NCBI GenBank assembly: GCA_943737045.1
Contig: CALSFV010000025.1
Coordinates: forward strand, 588,501 to 652,500
Length of the DNA: 64,000 nt
Origin: Parapristionchus giblindavisi
Taxonomy: Eukaryota > Nematoda > Chromadorea > Rhabditida > Diplogasteridae
Reading direction: 5' to 3'
A program made the position numbers and the translations under genes. The notes under the pieces are model-generated. The model had not been told where the DNA came from. It did no database searches and was given only the letters and a program-made list of their open reading frames with translations. The first letter of the stretch is position 1. Every line of letters starts with the position of its first letter. Shown one piece after another: positions 29,601 through 43,877 of the stretch.

Positions 29601-31126
29601 GAGCCGAATCCACGTTCTTCATGATAATAGCTTTCCACAAATCTCCTAGTTCCCTTTGTTTAATAATAATCGATTTATTTATTTATACATTTTTCGGTTC
29701 ATTCAGACGCGTCTTTTATTCCTGAATCGTTGAGTGAATGTTATACACTTAATCAACTTGAACTAATTGGATTCGAGGAAATACCAAAAAGCTTTCTTTC
29801 TAATGTATGTATTTTTTTTCTTTCTAATGTATGTATTTGATATTTTTTTATATCAAAATTCTAAATTTATATATCAAACTTTATCGGCTGGTGACAACAC
29901 CACTATTCCGAAAAAGTTGTTTGGAATGAAAAAGAATGAAATGAAATATCAAATTGAATTTCGTTTAGATTTATTTATTTACAACATTGGACACTCTTGT
30001 TATACAACGTACAGCGGATTTAACTGTGGGAATGCTTTATGATATACTAAAGGTTTGCTTTTTTACGATCTGTCTTGGATCGGCGAGTTTTTGGAGATAA
30101 TGATGATTTCTCACACCTTTTATAACTTTGACTGGGATTTTATTTTAAATCAAGAGTGCAAAAAATAACAAAATGAAATAAAAAAAGAAAAGTGAGACTG
30201 AAAAAAAAAGCGAAAAAGGAAGCAAACGAAAAAAAATTTGGGTCTTGCGTTGACAGTATAATTTCTATGGATTCATATGAGAGAAGAATTCCTTGGCTTG
30301 TAGCACAAACCAACACATTAATTACGATTAGATAATTTCGAAAATTTCAAATTTTACAGGGACTTCCTCAACTTCTTCAACTCGACGTCTCTTCGTGTCC
30401 TCTACTTTGTAGCATATCTTGTCTCAGTCATGCCAAGCAGTTGTTGAAACTTCGACTTTACGGGCTTAAATTGAGCATGAATTTAGAAGACTTAACAGAC
30501 ACTTTATCCTGTCTAAAAAATCTTAGAGAGCTTGATATTGGAAAGGCCACAAACTATGGGTATGCTCATGTTTTAGGGCACTAACAAGTTGTAAGTCAGA
30601 TGAGAACCGATAAATAACAAATGAGAGCCAAGCGCTAATGAATAGAAAAATATGGTTTTCATCCGACCTAGTGCTGTTTGCAGAATAAGTGTCCAGTGTA
30701 GACATTCGAAAAGCAAAAGAGATGATTGTGGTTTCAGAATCAATTTAACCTCAATAATTTGTGAGAGAATGCTCAAGGAAAAAGCGTCGCCATGGCCTAA
30801 ACTCGCATGCATCGACATTTCCGATGTATGTATGTACAAGAGTTCGATTGGCATTGAGCATATGAAGCTCATTATGGAAAGACACGACAAGCTGCAGACA
30901 GTGTGTCTGATAGGTTAGTGAGGTTACAGTTTTTTTCTCAATCTGCCTTTTAGGAACGCAGCTCGAACGCGATGATGTTTTGATATATCCTTGGATAAAG
31001 GAGAGTATTCAGATCTGTAACTATTGGAGTGCATCAACCTGCTTGAATGCCGTCAATTCTTGCATTAAACAATACAAACCCGATGATGTAATCCGCGAAG
31101 CAATATACCGTCTAATCGGGGTGATA

Positions 31127-31130
31127 TATT

Positions 31131-31165
<35 letters not shown>

Positions 31166-31166
31166 C
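31127..31166. repeat. (AAT)n microsatellite
   Basis: Short AAT array directly after a ZYG-11-like exon donor. It is the left remnant of the array split by the Penelope-like fragment. Confidence 0.9.
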
Positions 31167-31212
31167 GATTAAAGATGGTATACTGTGTTATCTTCATGTT
31201 TTGGATAGTATG

Positions 31213-32060
<848 letters not shown>

Positions 32061-32346
32061 GTATTACAGACTAGTGGAGGTGAATTTATCGATCCATCGA
32101 AAGTTAATGCCTGCTTTGAAGCATGCCTGGATGTAATGAGGCAACCACGTAATCGTACTGTCTTAGACCATGTCATTTTTTTCATTACAAGGTTTAATTC
32201 GTAAGCTTCTACTCTCGTACTTCAAAATTTAAAGTCTACTTAACGGGGCTGACACCTTTGTCAACGGTCTCTTCAACGGTCTATGCTCTTTTGTTGTTGT
32301 TAGAGAACAGAGAATGAAGAGGCCATTGAGAGAGGTCACTCTCCCT

Positions 32347-33072
32347 TTAAAGAAGGAGACCCTTGAGTTGGCATGACTGACTCCCGCAACGATTAAAAAA
32401 CGAGAATGTTAATTTTGCATGGAAATTAGCGTGAGGAACAATGGGAAAGTGAGAGAGTCAAGTCGTAAGCACAGGCACTCTTTTTTCCGTAAAAAATGTA
32501 CTTTCAATGCGCAAAACAAGCTTCAAGCATATCATCAAGCAGGGATGTGAATTTTTCTTTTTCGATTTTTCGATTTTTTCGATTTTTCGATTCTTTCTCG
32601 AAAAACTTTTTCGACGAAAAATTTTTCGAGAAAAATTCGAAAAATTCGAGAAATGCTTTTACATAAAAAGGCACAAAATTTCAAAAATTAATCATTATTA
32701 GTGACATTTTTTAAAAAATTTTTGAACATTTTGAAACAAAAATTACAATTTTTGTTGAGCAAAAATATTTTTTCATGAAAGCGGCTTCAATTAAGAATCA
32801 CACAGTTGCAATTCTTGCGTTTTCATCATATCGATATTAAACAATTTTTTTAAAGAGAATAAAACGTGATATAGAATATTTTTCGAATTTTTCGAATTTT
32901 TCGAATTTGAAATTCGAAAATTTTTCGCTTTTTGAATTTTTTTCGAAAATCTTTTTCCGCACATCCCTGTCATCACACCATATGAAAAATGTCGTTCGGT
33001 TCGTGTGATAAATCTCTATCATTCCACCCGAACAGTCTCATTACGAAAAATCTCGATGGTCTCCATCTTTAA
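32347..33072. mobile_element. TTAAAG(A)AGGAGACCC MITE split by a hAT-like insert
   Basis: Outer ends TTTAAAGAAGGAGACCC and GGTCTCCATCTTTAA, of the same family as 51,543-51,836. The middle is occupied by the element at 32,540-32,969. Confidence 0.7.
32540..32969. mobile_element. hAT-like MITE
   Basis: Ends CAGGGATGTGAATTTTTC and TTCCGCACATCCCTG, flanked by TCATCAAG and TCATCACA (6 of 8 bases match). The interior is AT-rich. Confidence 0.65.
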
Positions 33073-35365
33073 AATACGTCACTGACTTGAAGCGCAATTT
33101 AAAACAACTTCAAGTGAGCGGCCAATTCTCAAGGTCTGACAGGGCTGGGATTTTTTGATTTTGATTTCTTTAATTTTATGAATTTTTTGACCATTTCAAA
33201 AAATTCAAAATCAATTTTTTTAAAAATTTCTCAAATCTCCTCGAGGCTCTTGTGGACAGACAAAAATAAATATTTTAAAAAACGGTATTATGATACGATA
33301 TGGTATTCGAGCCCTTGAGGAACGGCGAAAGAGCGCGCCCTAGAACACTTGTCCATGTAGAAAAATTAGTCCCTTGTTGGAAAGTGATATGTCTGTCCGA
33401 GATGCGACACATTTGCATAGATATTAAGAGGCAGCACAGATATTCCCTACGTAAATCAAAGTTCGATTTGCATACACTGCATCAATATGCGATTTGCATC
33501 ACATATCGATGCTTCGGCCAAGCTCCAGCGTGGAAATCAATCGCGCGTTCTTTAAACTACAGTATTATAGATCGTTAATTCGTGGTGGGACAAAATTTCA
33601 CTTTCGAACATTTTCGGAATTTCAATCAATATATTTATGGGAAACTCTCCCTATAAACTCCTTCCGTACACAGTTTTTGAGTGACTCGCGCGAACGAATG
33701 TTTACTATTATAATAAGCGAAACGAATCATAATAGGGCTCTGGTGAAAGAAATTGAGTGAGCATGATGATGACGGACTATGGTATTTTTTCCTACCAGGA
33801 ACCCGGTAAATTTCCTACGAGCATCGTTCATGATAGCTTTACCGGGTTCCAGGTAGAAAAAGCTACCGGTATCCCGATCAGGGCTGGGATTTTTTTTGAT
33901 TTTATTTGAATTTTTTGCCCATTTCAAAAATTTCGAAATCTAATTTTTTTTTAAATTTTCAACAAAAAATAAATAAATAAATTTAAACAAATCACCGACA
34001 AAATGAAAAAAGTGAAACATTTGTGGCAAATTGTGACAACAAATTGGCAAACAAGATTTTTGAAATCATTTTTAGCGGTCTTGATGAGGTATTATCACTT
34101 TAAAGTGGGGGTGTGTTTTCCTAAGACACTAATGTAGGATACAAGTGAAACAATTAACAGTTAACGCTGCGGAGCAAAATTGGTATGCTGTAGTATACTG
34201 TAGAATCTTTAAGTAAGTGCGCTAACATCATGATTTATTCGCCTTTTTATGGGTGTATATATCATTACTCCCTATCAAGGCATGAAAAGTGGAGTCCCTC
34301 GAATATTTTCGTGAATAAATTGTGAAGACAGAGAAGCGGCTAAAGTCATTCTACCTACCGAAGACTATTTATTGTATGCTGATGAGTGAGCTTATTGATT
34401 GGGGCAATACGCATATTTTTTGTGCTAAAAATTGCATAATCTACAATTTTTAGCACGATTGGGAGACGAGAAAATCATTTTCATTTTCGTTCCGGAATTT
34501 ATGCAAATCTTCCCCTCGAAACGAAAATCTCGAATTCCGTTTTCGTTTCTTTAACCCTAATCTATAATCGTGCAGGAACAAGCAGCTCAGTCTGCTGGGC
34601 AGTACCAAACCGTTCTACTTATGCTTTGAGCGTTGTCTGAACATTGCTGAAGGCCACGGAATAACAAGTACACTGGAAATGGTTACTGATTCAATTAATT
34701 CTGATTAATTCAATTAATGATAATTGTTCCATGGCTTTCCATCAATATATCATATCTTTAAACAGAATTGCTCACTACTAAGAACCAATCTCCGGGAACG
34801 ATGCTCATTTGATATCGAACGATTATGTTCCATTGCCTTGAATCATACACTAGAGAATACAAAATTCAGAACGTAAGTCACTTTATGCCAATATTACCAT
34901 TCCGCAGGGTCTTCCTATTTATATGCGTGTAATTCCCCCTATGATTTACTAATTATATATGAGGAGGTTTGCGTAAGACTCGACCGAAATATGTGAAATC
35001 TGGCACTGTCAAAAAATCCAAATTTTGGGATCGGGGTTCTCAAGGGTGCTGATGACGGTGGTCATCTTCATTTTGCACCTAGATTCACCGTTTAGGCCAG
35101 ACGACGTCGCGTTGAAATCGCATTTTTAGAATTTTCTCGTCACCCCTGCTAAAATTTGTGGATTATGCCCCTAAGAGCAGAATTTTATGGCAATCACGCC
35201 TGTCCAATTCATTTTTCATGAAAAAAGTTTCAGAAAATTTAAAAATTGGAATTTCTCTCAAAGTCAGAAGTGTTTTTACCGCGATCCATAGATAGTACCT
35301 GAATGGCTTCATGTTTCCATAGAAAAAATTTCAACCAATTTGACTAGCTTTTTATCAACTTTTAG

Positions 35366-35521
35366 TGCAGTCTTTTTGCCGTTGGAGTGGACGCAACGGG
35401 CGAAAGAGTGTGGCGATACGAGAGAGCAGAAAAGGGGTGGATCGGATTGTGTCTCTCTTCTCTCTTACACCACCACACTCTCTCAAATCTTGCAACCGCT
35501 TCAACGGCAAAATGACTGCAC
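35366..35521. mobile_element. Hairpin MITE
   Basis: TGCAGTCTTTTTGCCGTTGG and its inverted partner, with a purine/pyrimidine-rich stem (AGAGAGCAG / CTCTCTT). It lies at the 5' edge of the LINE fragment. Confidence 0.65.
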
Positions 35522-35539
35522 TAAAATTTAATATTCTCG

Positions 35540-36353
35540 AAAATAAGGTAGTCAAATACTCTATATCTGATACATCCGCCCTCCAAACAGCTCTTTCCGC
35601 ATTGCAAATATGGTCATCTCAATGGGGTTTATCTATCTCACTTTCCAAAACAGTCATTATGCGCATTGGAATTAGTCATCCAGATATCGATTTCTTGATC
35701 AATAACACTCCCCTTCCTGTAGTGAAGCAATTCACTGATCTTGGCGTTACCTACAAGATCAGTGAATTGCTTCACTACAGGAATACTCTTTGCTTTTCAT
35801 CTCACATTCTATCCATAGTCTCTAGAGCCAAAGCTAGATGTTCATACATCTACCGTATTTTCTCCTCAAAAAATCCTATCTTGTACGCTCGCATGTTCTC
35901 CTTATATGTTAGGCCTGTACTAGAGTATGCTTGCGGTCTCCTCGCGAACAATATCTTATCGACCTCATAGAGAAAGTTCAAAGATCATTTACTCGTAGTA
36001 TATATGCTAAATGTGGTCTCACTCTTACCTCTTATTCCAATCGATTATCACACCTGAACCTTGATCTCCTTGAGCAAAGACGCACCCTTATAGACTTGAG
36101 TTTCACTTATAAAGTAGTGCATGGACTAGTTAGTATAGACAATCCCTCCTTTCTTTTATCATCACCCTCTAGAATTTCGCGTAGACATAATTATATTCTT
36201 CGTAAGCACCCCTGTAGATCCACTCATTTCTCTCATTTCTTGTCAAACCGTATTGTAAACGTTTGGAACTCTCTTCCCAATAGCTCGATTATATGTCCTA
36301 ATCCAAAATCGTTTGGTAATTCTATCAAATCAACTATATGTAGCTCTTCTTAA
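35540..36353 (+). pseudogene. Non-LTR retrotransposon RT fragment (CR1/jockey-like)
   Basis: C-terminal reverse-transcriptase and thumb region: ALQIWSSQWGLSISLSKT, then FTDLGVTY and YVRPVLEYACG in the first frame. After a frameshift near 35,940 it continues LIEKVQRSFTRSIYAK...WNSLPNSS. The catalytic palm is missing, so it is a 5'-truncated, dead copy inside the 2.4-kb long-TIR element. An exact 29-bp inverted repeat (35,714-35,783) lies in the frame. Confidence 0.8.
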
Positions 36354-37859
36354 CTTTTTCGATGTCCACTACTATACTTGCTACCTACCCCGTTGTGGCA
36401 TAGTAATTTATGTATCCAACCATTTTTCTTGTTTGTGTCCCTCTCTCATTTCTCCAATTACAACTTCTCTCGAAGAACTCGAAATTTTATCAAACACTAG
36501 TAAAATGTCGTCTACTATATATAGAAGACATATAGCTGTTAAGTAGAATAGAAATTGACCTGAGCTGGTACTTCCTGCATCTCGAAAAATGAGAAAAATA
36601 AAATTTTGAAATTTCTCAAAATTCAACCCATCGGGCTCATACTCGGCCAAGTTTTGTATCAGTCATGGGGTATGATATCTGCCAAGTTTGGACCCTGCAG
36701 CTTCACTGATCACAGAGTTATCTCATTTTCGCCCCATTTTCAGGGGTGTCGAAATTTCGATTTTCTCACAGGAATGAATTAGCTCGAATGGATGGTATAG
36801 TGGATTCTACTCCTCAGTAAATGTTATTTATACGCTGTTAACAACAAGTCTCACAAAAATCCCGCTGAGGAAATAATCACTGCTGAGTAAGTACAGAGGG
36901 GATCCAGGATCGCTACACAATAATACGACGACGAATCATAACAACGGGAGTAGGATATGATGCACACTAGTACTATAGTATCCTGCCAAAACATGAGCCC
37001 GATCGCTCATCTGAGTCAAAAGTTATGAAACCGCAAAGTTTTTGACGAAGACTTTTGGCTGCTACTGTATATAAAAAAAGCAAAAAAACACTTTTGACGA
37101 ACTTTAAAAATTTATGAAACTATTTCAGGAAAAATGAATTGGACAGGCGTAATTGTCATCGAATTCTGCCCTTGGGGGGAGGGGGGGGGCATAATCTACA
37201 ATTTTTAGCACGATTGGGTGACGAGAAAATTCTAAAAATGCGATTTCAACGCTAGGTGCAAAAAGACCATGACTATCGTCAACAGCATCCTTCAGAACCC
37301 CGATCCCCAAATTTTGATTTTTTAAATGCGTCGACACTTTGTCGAGTCATACGCAAGCGGCCTCATATGTATATTTGATGAAATAAATAAAGAATTATCA
37401 AGAAGGGAAAGTTAGAATATCCATATTTGGGCAAGTTTGCTCTCTTCGTAATCGCTCTATTCTCTTGCAATGCATGTGGCTGAATGGCTCCGGGGTATCG
37501 CGGAAGACTCTTCGGGACAATGGAAAAAAAACTTTCCCTCCATTTCAAAGACTATAATCATGATTGTGTTCAGCTTACATTCCATCATGTATAACGTTGG
37601 ACACATCGCCAGAAGCAAACCCACAGCATTATTGTACCTCACTGATGAAAGACTTATGACCTTGGTGTTCAATGAAGCACGTGAGAGCTACGATCAATAT
37701 ACATCTTGTGCTTTTTTCGAACTGCTGTGTAATTTTCTGTTTTTATTCATTCATTTATTATTTATTTTGTATACCCCCCCCCCATTTCTATCTTTTCGAT
37801 CAAATGGAGGGGGACGCCGGAAACCGAAGAAGCGCCACAAAAGATGTTCTACATATCGG

Positions 37860-38123
37860 ATACCATTTATTTTATGCTGATTCTATTTATTGATCGCTAG
37901 AATCATGAATGAATCATGCATGCAATCGCATGGAAAAGCCCTTTTTTTGGAAATAGGAAAAATCGGCAATAGGATTCGAACCCGCAGCAATGCGCTATCT
38001 AGTCCGAAGAGTTACCACTGCACGATGTGGCCATGTGGCCTCTCTCTTTTCTTGCTTATCACTTGACACGCGCAAGCGAGATACAAGAGATTTACATGAA
38101 CATTCGCGGGCCTCCACCTTTAA
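37860..38123 (-). mobile_element. tRNA-cored TTAA MITE
   Basis: Reverse-oriented: GGATTCGAACCCGCAGC (B box) and ends GGGCCTCCACCTTTAA. Right-arm insertion in an intron. Confidence 0.65.
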
Positions 38124-38449
38124 ACCAAACTGCAACTTTTAGAAAAGAATCTTGTTATATTTAAATTCCTGTGTGACTGTTGCAGATTTATCGATTGAAT
38201 CGTCTTCCCATTTTGTTCGGAACAAGGGCCTTGAACATCTGTTCAGAATGGTTCAAGATGGGAAGAAATGGTGAGTAATTTATTATTATATAAATATTCC
38301 CCAAGCCCTTCTATTATAATTATTGCTTCTCCTAACACTTACGTATTTGCTGTCGCACCTGTCACGGGTATGTCAAATAAAAAAGGGACGCTCGAGTTAA
38401 ACTGGCTAGGTCTGAATAGAAAAAAAAGTTTCTCTAAAATTGTAGATGC

Positions 38450-38700
38450 CCCGTAATACCGTAATCCGAGCTGAAAGCTCGTTGTTGCACCAAGGATAAG
38501 CCCGGGGAAGGCATGATAATTCGAATTTGAAAGATAAATTTATAAAAATTGCAAACGTGAATCGATCCCGCGGTGACAAGCGCTGACTGCTAAATAAGAA
38601 CCGAGCTACACGGGCTTTTAGCCTCTCGAATCTATTAGAGAACAGGATGCCACATCGTTGGTCCTACGTTCTTCATGATAATAGCGCTAAATCTCCCGGC
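38450..38700 (-). repeat. tRNA-derived repeat
   Basis: On the minus strand 38,618-38,549 reads GCCCGTGTAGCTCGGTTC (A-box-like) followed 40 nt on by GGGATCGATTC (B-box-like). The acceptor stem is only partly paired, so it looks like a SINE-type relic rather than a working tRNA gene. Absent from the left arm near 2,150. Confidence 0.45.
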
Positions 38701-39908
38701 TCCCCTACTTTAAGGACGCCTTTAAATTACTCTTTTTCCACTTTTCCAATTTTCAATATATAAAAAAATATTTTCTCCCGAATTTTCAGATTCTATTGAC
38801 AGTTTACAAAATTGTGATGATGCCAGAGAACCGAGAAGCCGTTGTCAACATCATTTGTTCCGATTTTTTCGTGTAAGTGGACCTAAGGAAGATTTAACAA
38901 AATTATTTTCAAAAAGGCACCTCACAAGATCAAATCACAACAAGGGCATCTTCATGTTCTCTATTCTGTTTCTCATTTTTTCACCTTTTCCAAACCAATA
39001 GAAAAGATAAATAGAAAAATTGTTAATAATAATACAAACATAATATAATATAAATCTTTAGAAAGATGCGCACGACAATTCCGATCATAACTCGTCGAAA
39101 GCAATATCTCGTCCTAGGCATTCTGTCCTTTTTGGTTGCATCCCCGCTACATTCCGATCTACTGCCATCCCGAGAGATGATTGGTCTTCTTTTGGTCAGT
39201 CATCTTTGATCTTTGATCTTTGATCTTTCGATTACATTTGAAAAACATTGAAAACTTTCAGGAAAAACATGTGGATGACTGGCCTGTTGAAGATTTTTCC
39301 ATAGGCCCACACTGCTACAGAAGAGTCTATCGGTATTTTATTTATTTGTTTTATTTGTGTATCCATCAGTTTAAAAAATGAACAATGAATGGAAAAGCAA
39401 TATAGGAGTGATTTAGTTCCGTCTCTTTAAGCGATTTCGGTTGTTGAGTCAAAGATTTTAGTCAAACAATAAACGCTCAAAGAAAAAAGGGTAAATGAAG
39501 CTACAGCTGACATAACAACAGCAGGTCTTGTACTGTATATTACAGCTGGTGTGGTCGTGTTTTAACAATTTTTTCAGTGTGAAGAGTCCGTCATTGATAG
39601 GAAATGAAATAAAGATAAAATATAGTAATTGTTAATGCATTTATCACTATTTTTTTACTATTTTGACCTGTGTAGTATATTGCAATTAGCACCTTTGATC
39701 CTGATTAATTAATAATCTATTGCAGTACATTCATTCCATTATTTGATCTCCTATTTAACACTAACTATCCCGGAGTTCAAATGTTCGCCCTCTACTCATT
39801 AACAATCGCTTCTCTTTCCACCTCTTACTACGATTGTGATTACATAAAGTTAGTTCTCTTTTTATTATTCTAGTGTCTCTTGCAGTCATCCCCTAGAGGT
39901 TTGGCAAG

Positions 39909-40020
39909 CCAGCCCCCAAGCTAATTTGAAACTCTCCGCTCTGGCAACACTCTCTCGTAAACAAAGAAATAGAGAGAGCATTGCCCGGTCGGAGAGTTTC
40001 AAATGAGCTTGGTGTGCCCT
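39909..40020. mobile_element. CTCCGCTCTGGC hairpin MITE
   Basis: CTAATTTGAAACTCTCCGCT and an inverted partner. It lies in the last intron of the right ZYG-11-like copy, 20 bp before the final acceptor. Confidence 0.8.
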
Positions 40021-40539
40021 TATTCTTTTGTCTATTGCAGTATTTTATATTCGGAAGGAGTGGAAGAAGTGATGGAACGCTTCGAGGCTCTCGAATCGAA
40101 CAGATTACTGAAGAATGAGAAAATGAAAGAATTGTATTCTCGTCTTTCTCAAATACTCAGAGAGAAGAAGGAGAATGGATTAGCAAATTAATGGACCAAT
40201 ATCAGCCATCCGCGATCTCCAGTTATTCCATGTTGCAATGCATTGTAGATATATATTTTTGAATCTGACCCTTCTCACCTATATTGTACTGTGCAGCGAA
40301 GCTTAAGTGGACACCCCGAGCTAATTTGTAACTGTCGCTTTCTTTTCTGCGAAATCGATAAACTAAATCGTGGGAAATTCGATCATTTCGAAAGCATGTG
40401 ATATCTCAGTTTCAGCTCTTATTCCACCGAACCTTTAATTAAGACACACATATTTCATTTGTAGATTCGTTACCTGCTATTATCAGTGTTGTTTAAAATT
40501 GCCGTTAAGTGGAAATTCGATAATCGATTCCACCTCTGA

Positions 40540-43500
40540 TACTGCACGAGATCAATAATTCAACCATTTTCATTATTCGTTAATAGATCACAACGTCATT
40601 TAAATTTATTCTTTCTCTCCCTTATTCCGTTCTTCTGCGAAAAATATAACACAATACAGCCATATTATGCACTAGACATTAAAGATACATTGAAAAATCG
40701 TGGTAATAGACACAATAGAAAACGAAGAAAGTCAAAATATAAATGCACAAAATCGATCAATGAAATCCTAAACGAAATTGAGATTATTGAAACACGAGAA
40801 CTATTTATATACAGTAGAAAACTACCGCATCATACTATTTCTATTATAGAGACCTATACAGGAACTAACGACTTCAGCCAGTTATCGCATGAGATGAAGT
40901 ACAAAATATACAGTATAGTTTGTCCTCACTACTGGAGAAATTTAAAAGAAAGTCAATGTGATACCGGTAACAGAGTCATTGTAAAACTGCCATTTTTTGG
41001 AAAATTCATGGAGAAAATTGGATTGAGCAAGATTATGAACTCAGCGATTGTCAAAGAATCATTCAAAACACTTACAGAATACGACAAAATGAGAATTCAA
41101 CTTTCATATTCTTTAGATAATCCAATATCATCAATATTTTGCAATTACGGTCAATTTCTCAAAACCATAACTAGACATGATATAGATAGGATATTGTCCT
41201 CTTCTTGTTCTTGTTTCCAATATCCCCGATTTATTGATAAACATTATGGACATGTATGTACTGGTAACGTTGGTATCGTACAAAATAAGGAACTAGCAAA
41301 TATATTCATGAAAGGTACTAAATATCGAATACAAAGACCAACTACTGCTAATAAAGTTATTGACGATATCACTACATCTATAGAGAATACTATATCAACT
41401 ATAGGAAAGAAACACAGAAAATCATCGTCTTTAATCAGTGACACTGCCGATAAAGTCATTAAAGAAATTATTCCTAAAATAAGAGTAAAGCTTAATAAAA
41501 TGAATATTAATATAGACGCAAAAGATTTAACAAAATACACTAACCAGTTGAAACATCTTAAAAATGACTTCGTAATTACTATGGTAGACAAAGCATCTGG
41601 AAATTATGCATTCACCTGTAAAAAGTTATACCTAATCATGATGGAACAAGAAATGAATACATGTAACGGTAACGATAGAACGTATGTACAGGTTGGAGAC
41701 CTTGATTGCGAATCAAAGATCAAAGATCACTTACAGTTCACACTGAGCATGTCACTGACTAGAAATATGGAATGCGCTCTACCTCGTATCTATGGAATAC
41801 CAAAGATGCACAAAACACCAATTAAATTCAGGTTTATAACTGGTGCACACAATAGCAGTCTTAAACCAGTATCAATTCAACTTCAAAAAATTTTGAAATT
41901 CTTACAAAATCACTTCAGATCATACTGTAGCGTTACATCCAGACACAGTGGAATTAACATGTATTTCTCAGTTCAAAATACTTTTAAAGTTCTAAATGGG
42001 CTAAAGAGTATTAATAATGGAAATAACAAAATATTTTGTGCTGACTTCGCTTCACTATTTACTAATCTACCACATAATGTTGTGAAAGAGAAAATATATT
42101 ATCTCATTGATAAAATGTTTAAAAATGATAACTCAGAATTCATTAATGTGCAAGGTTCATATGTTTGTTATGATAAAACTAATAGTATAACTAAAGGTAT
42201 TATATATCATAAAAACGACGTTAAACTTATTTTGGATTATATTTTGAAAAATAGCTTTGCTTTCTACGGTGGAACATATTACAAACAAGAAAGAGGTATA
42301 CCACAAGGGAATAATGCTTCACCCCAGATAGCCGATCTAACCCTAGCAGTAATGGAATTTCAATATATATATATATCCAAAAATATTAAAAATAGTCACG
42401 CATTAGCATATTCATTGAATAGAACATATAGATATATCGACGATCTATTCCATATAGGGTGATGTAAACAATAAATTGTGGCAAACTTGTGCTTTTTGCA
42501 GGTGCGTGACAAGGATTGACAACTTTATCGCACCCAATTGCAGTCAGACATCAAATTTAATACAGATTGTTGTCAATGTGTCTAATAAATATTAGTGGTC
42601 GCAATTAATGAATGAACTGTTGACAGACAAGAAAAATGAGGATGATACAAGTCATGACCAGAGAAATGTGCTTCTTTCTAGTCAGACAACAAAAAATCTT
42701 CTTTTTGATGTCAATCGATTCTTGCCTTCTCATTGACATCAAAACGAATATTTTTTGTTGTCTGAATAGAAAGAAGCACATTTCTCTAGTCATTCCATTT
42801 TTGGTGCATTTTCACATCCTCATAATAATGAGACGATAGTTCATTAGTCAAAGCGGCGCACCTCAGACGGGTTTGGTGACGCGGCGGAGAGTGTGACAGA
42901 GAGAATCATTTGATGCCATCTCGCACGCACACCCTCTCTAATGCAGCCCACCAAACCCGCCTGGCATCCGCCTCGCCCTCTTTATAAGTTGGAAAACGTG
43001 ATTAGCCATTCATTGTTGCCTCGCTATTACAGAGGCTGAACTAACGTGTTCTGACATGTATCATCCTCAGTTTTCTTGTCTGTCTACAAAATAGTCACTA
43101 TCTGTTGCCACATTTATTTATTTCATACTTTTGACTACAATCGTTTTACTTTTTGAAGTCTGACAACAAAGTTCTCCGATAAAGTTGTCAATCGTTTGCC
43201 GTTGTCACACACCTGCAAAAAGCACAAGTTTGCCAAAATTTATTGTTTACATCACCCTGTATATCAACGAAGGTTAATGACTTCATTAAAATGACGGAAA
43301 AAATGTATCATGAATCTCTATCACTAGAAAGAACTAATATACAAGATAATAATTGTGCATTCCTTGATCTGAAAATAGAAATATTCAATGGAAATCATAT
43401 TAAAACTTCTCTCTATAACAAAACAGACGACTATCAGTTCAACGTAATAAGATATCCACACTATAAATCAAACTCACCTATCACTATTGGATTGAATACT

Positions 43501-43713
43501 TTACATGGAGAAACTATTAGGGTTTATAGAAACTGTCTGGAATATAAAGACTTCATCAATAGAATGCAAGCCTTGATTAAGTATTTTATATCGATAGATT
43601 ACCCTATTTGTTCGGTAAACAAGAGATTATTCAAAACGCTAAATATTAATCCATCAATATCGATTAAATATGCAACTAGTAATAGCCATATTTGTAATCG
43701 ATGCCTCGCATAA
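40540..43713 (+). pseudogene. YIDD-type (Penelope-like) reverse transcriptase, split by a MITE
   Basis: The frame is open from 40,540 with no suitable ATG, so it is 5'-truncated. It contains LPRIYGIPKMHKTPIKFRFI, FCADFASLFTNLP (motif A Asp), RGIPQGNNASPQIADL (motif B) and YRYIDDLFHI (motif C). A premature stop at 42,460-42,462 is made by an inserted MITE (42,455-43,259). Coding resumes at 43,260 with LDLKIEIF...LYNKTDDYQF and stops at 43,713. Frames on the two sides agree once the insert and one TA are removed. No GIY-YIG or other endonuclease domain follows. Motifs resemble Penelope-like RTs; the exact clade is uncertain. Confidence 0.75.
42455..43259. mobile_element. 805-bp Tc1/mariner-type MITE with nested hairpins
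   Basis: Ends YAGGGTGATGTAAACAATAA and the inverted form, flanked by TA (42,453-42,454 and 43,260-43,261). The long inverted ends share GCAAACTTGTGCTTTTTGCA. Inside, 42,650-42,795 is another inverted repeat (CAGAGAAATGTGCTTCTTTC) and GACAGACAAGAAAA is mirrored near 43,070. No transposase. Confidence 0.8.
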
Positions 43714-43877
43714 CTATGCCACTTCCCCGCCAATCAATACTGACACTGCGAGTCCAAGTGATCTACCCAATCAATAGCACTCTCACATGTCTACGCTCTA
43801 ATCAGACAGTCACTCCTTCTCGCTCCTAGTCTTCCAACTGGACAATATTCTACTTTGGACGGAGAGGACGCATCAAT

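Larger units (their letters stand above)
34955..37372. mobile_element. 2.4-kb element with long inverted ends, right arm only
   Basis: About 280-bp diverged inverted ends: ATGAGGAGGTTTGCGTAAGA at the left, CGCAAGCGGCCTCAT at the right. Both contain GAAATCGCATTTTTAGAATT. The left arm (about 3,270) has no insertion. The interior holds a LINE fragment and a small MITE. Confidence 0.65.

Noticed and set aside
42858..42970. GC-rich stretch inside the split-RT MITE as a spliced-leader or other small RNA gene
   Set aside because: No spliced-leader sequence, Sm site or promoter was found; it belongs to the MITE interior.
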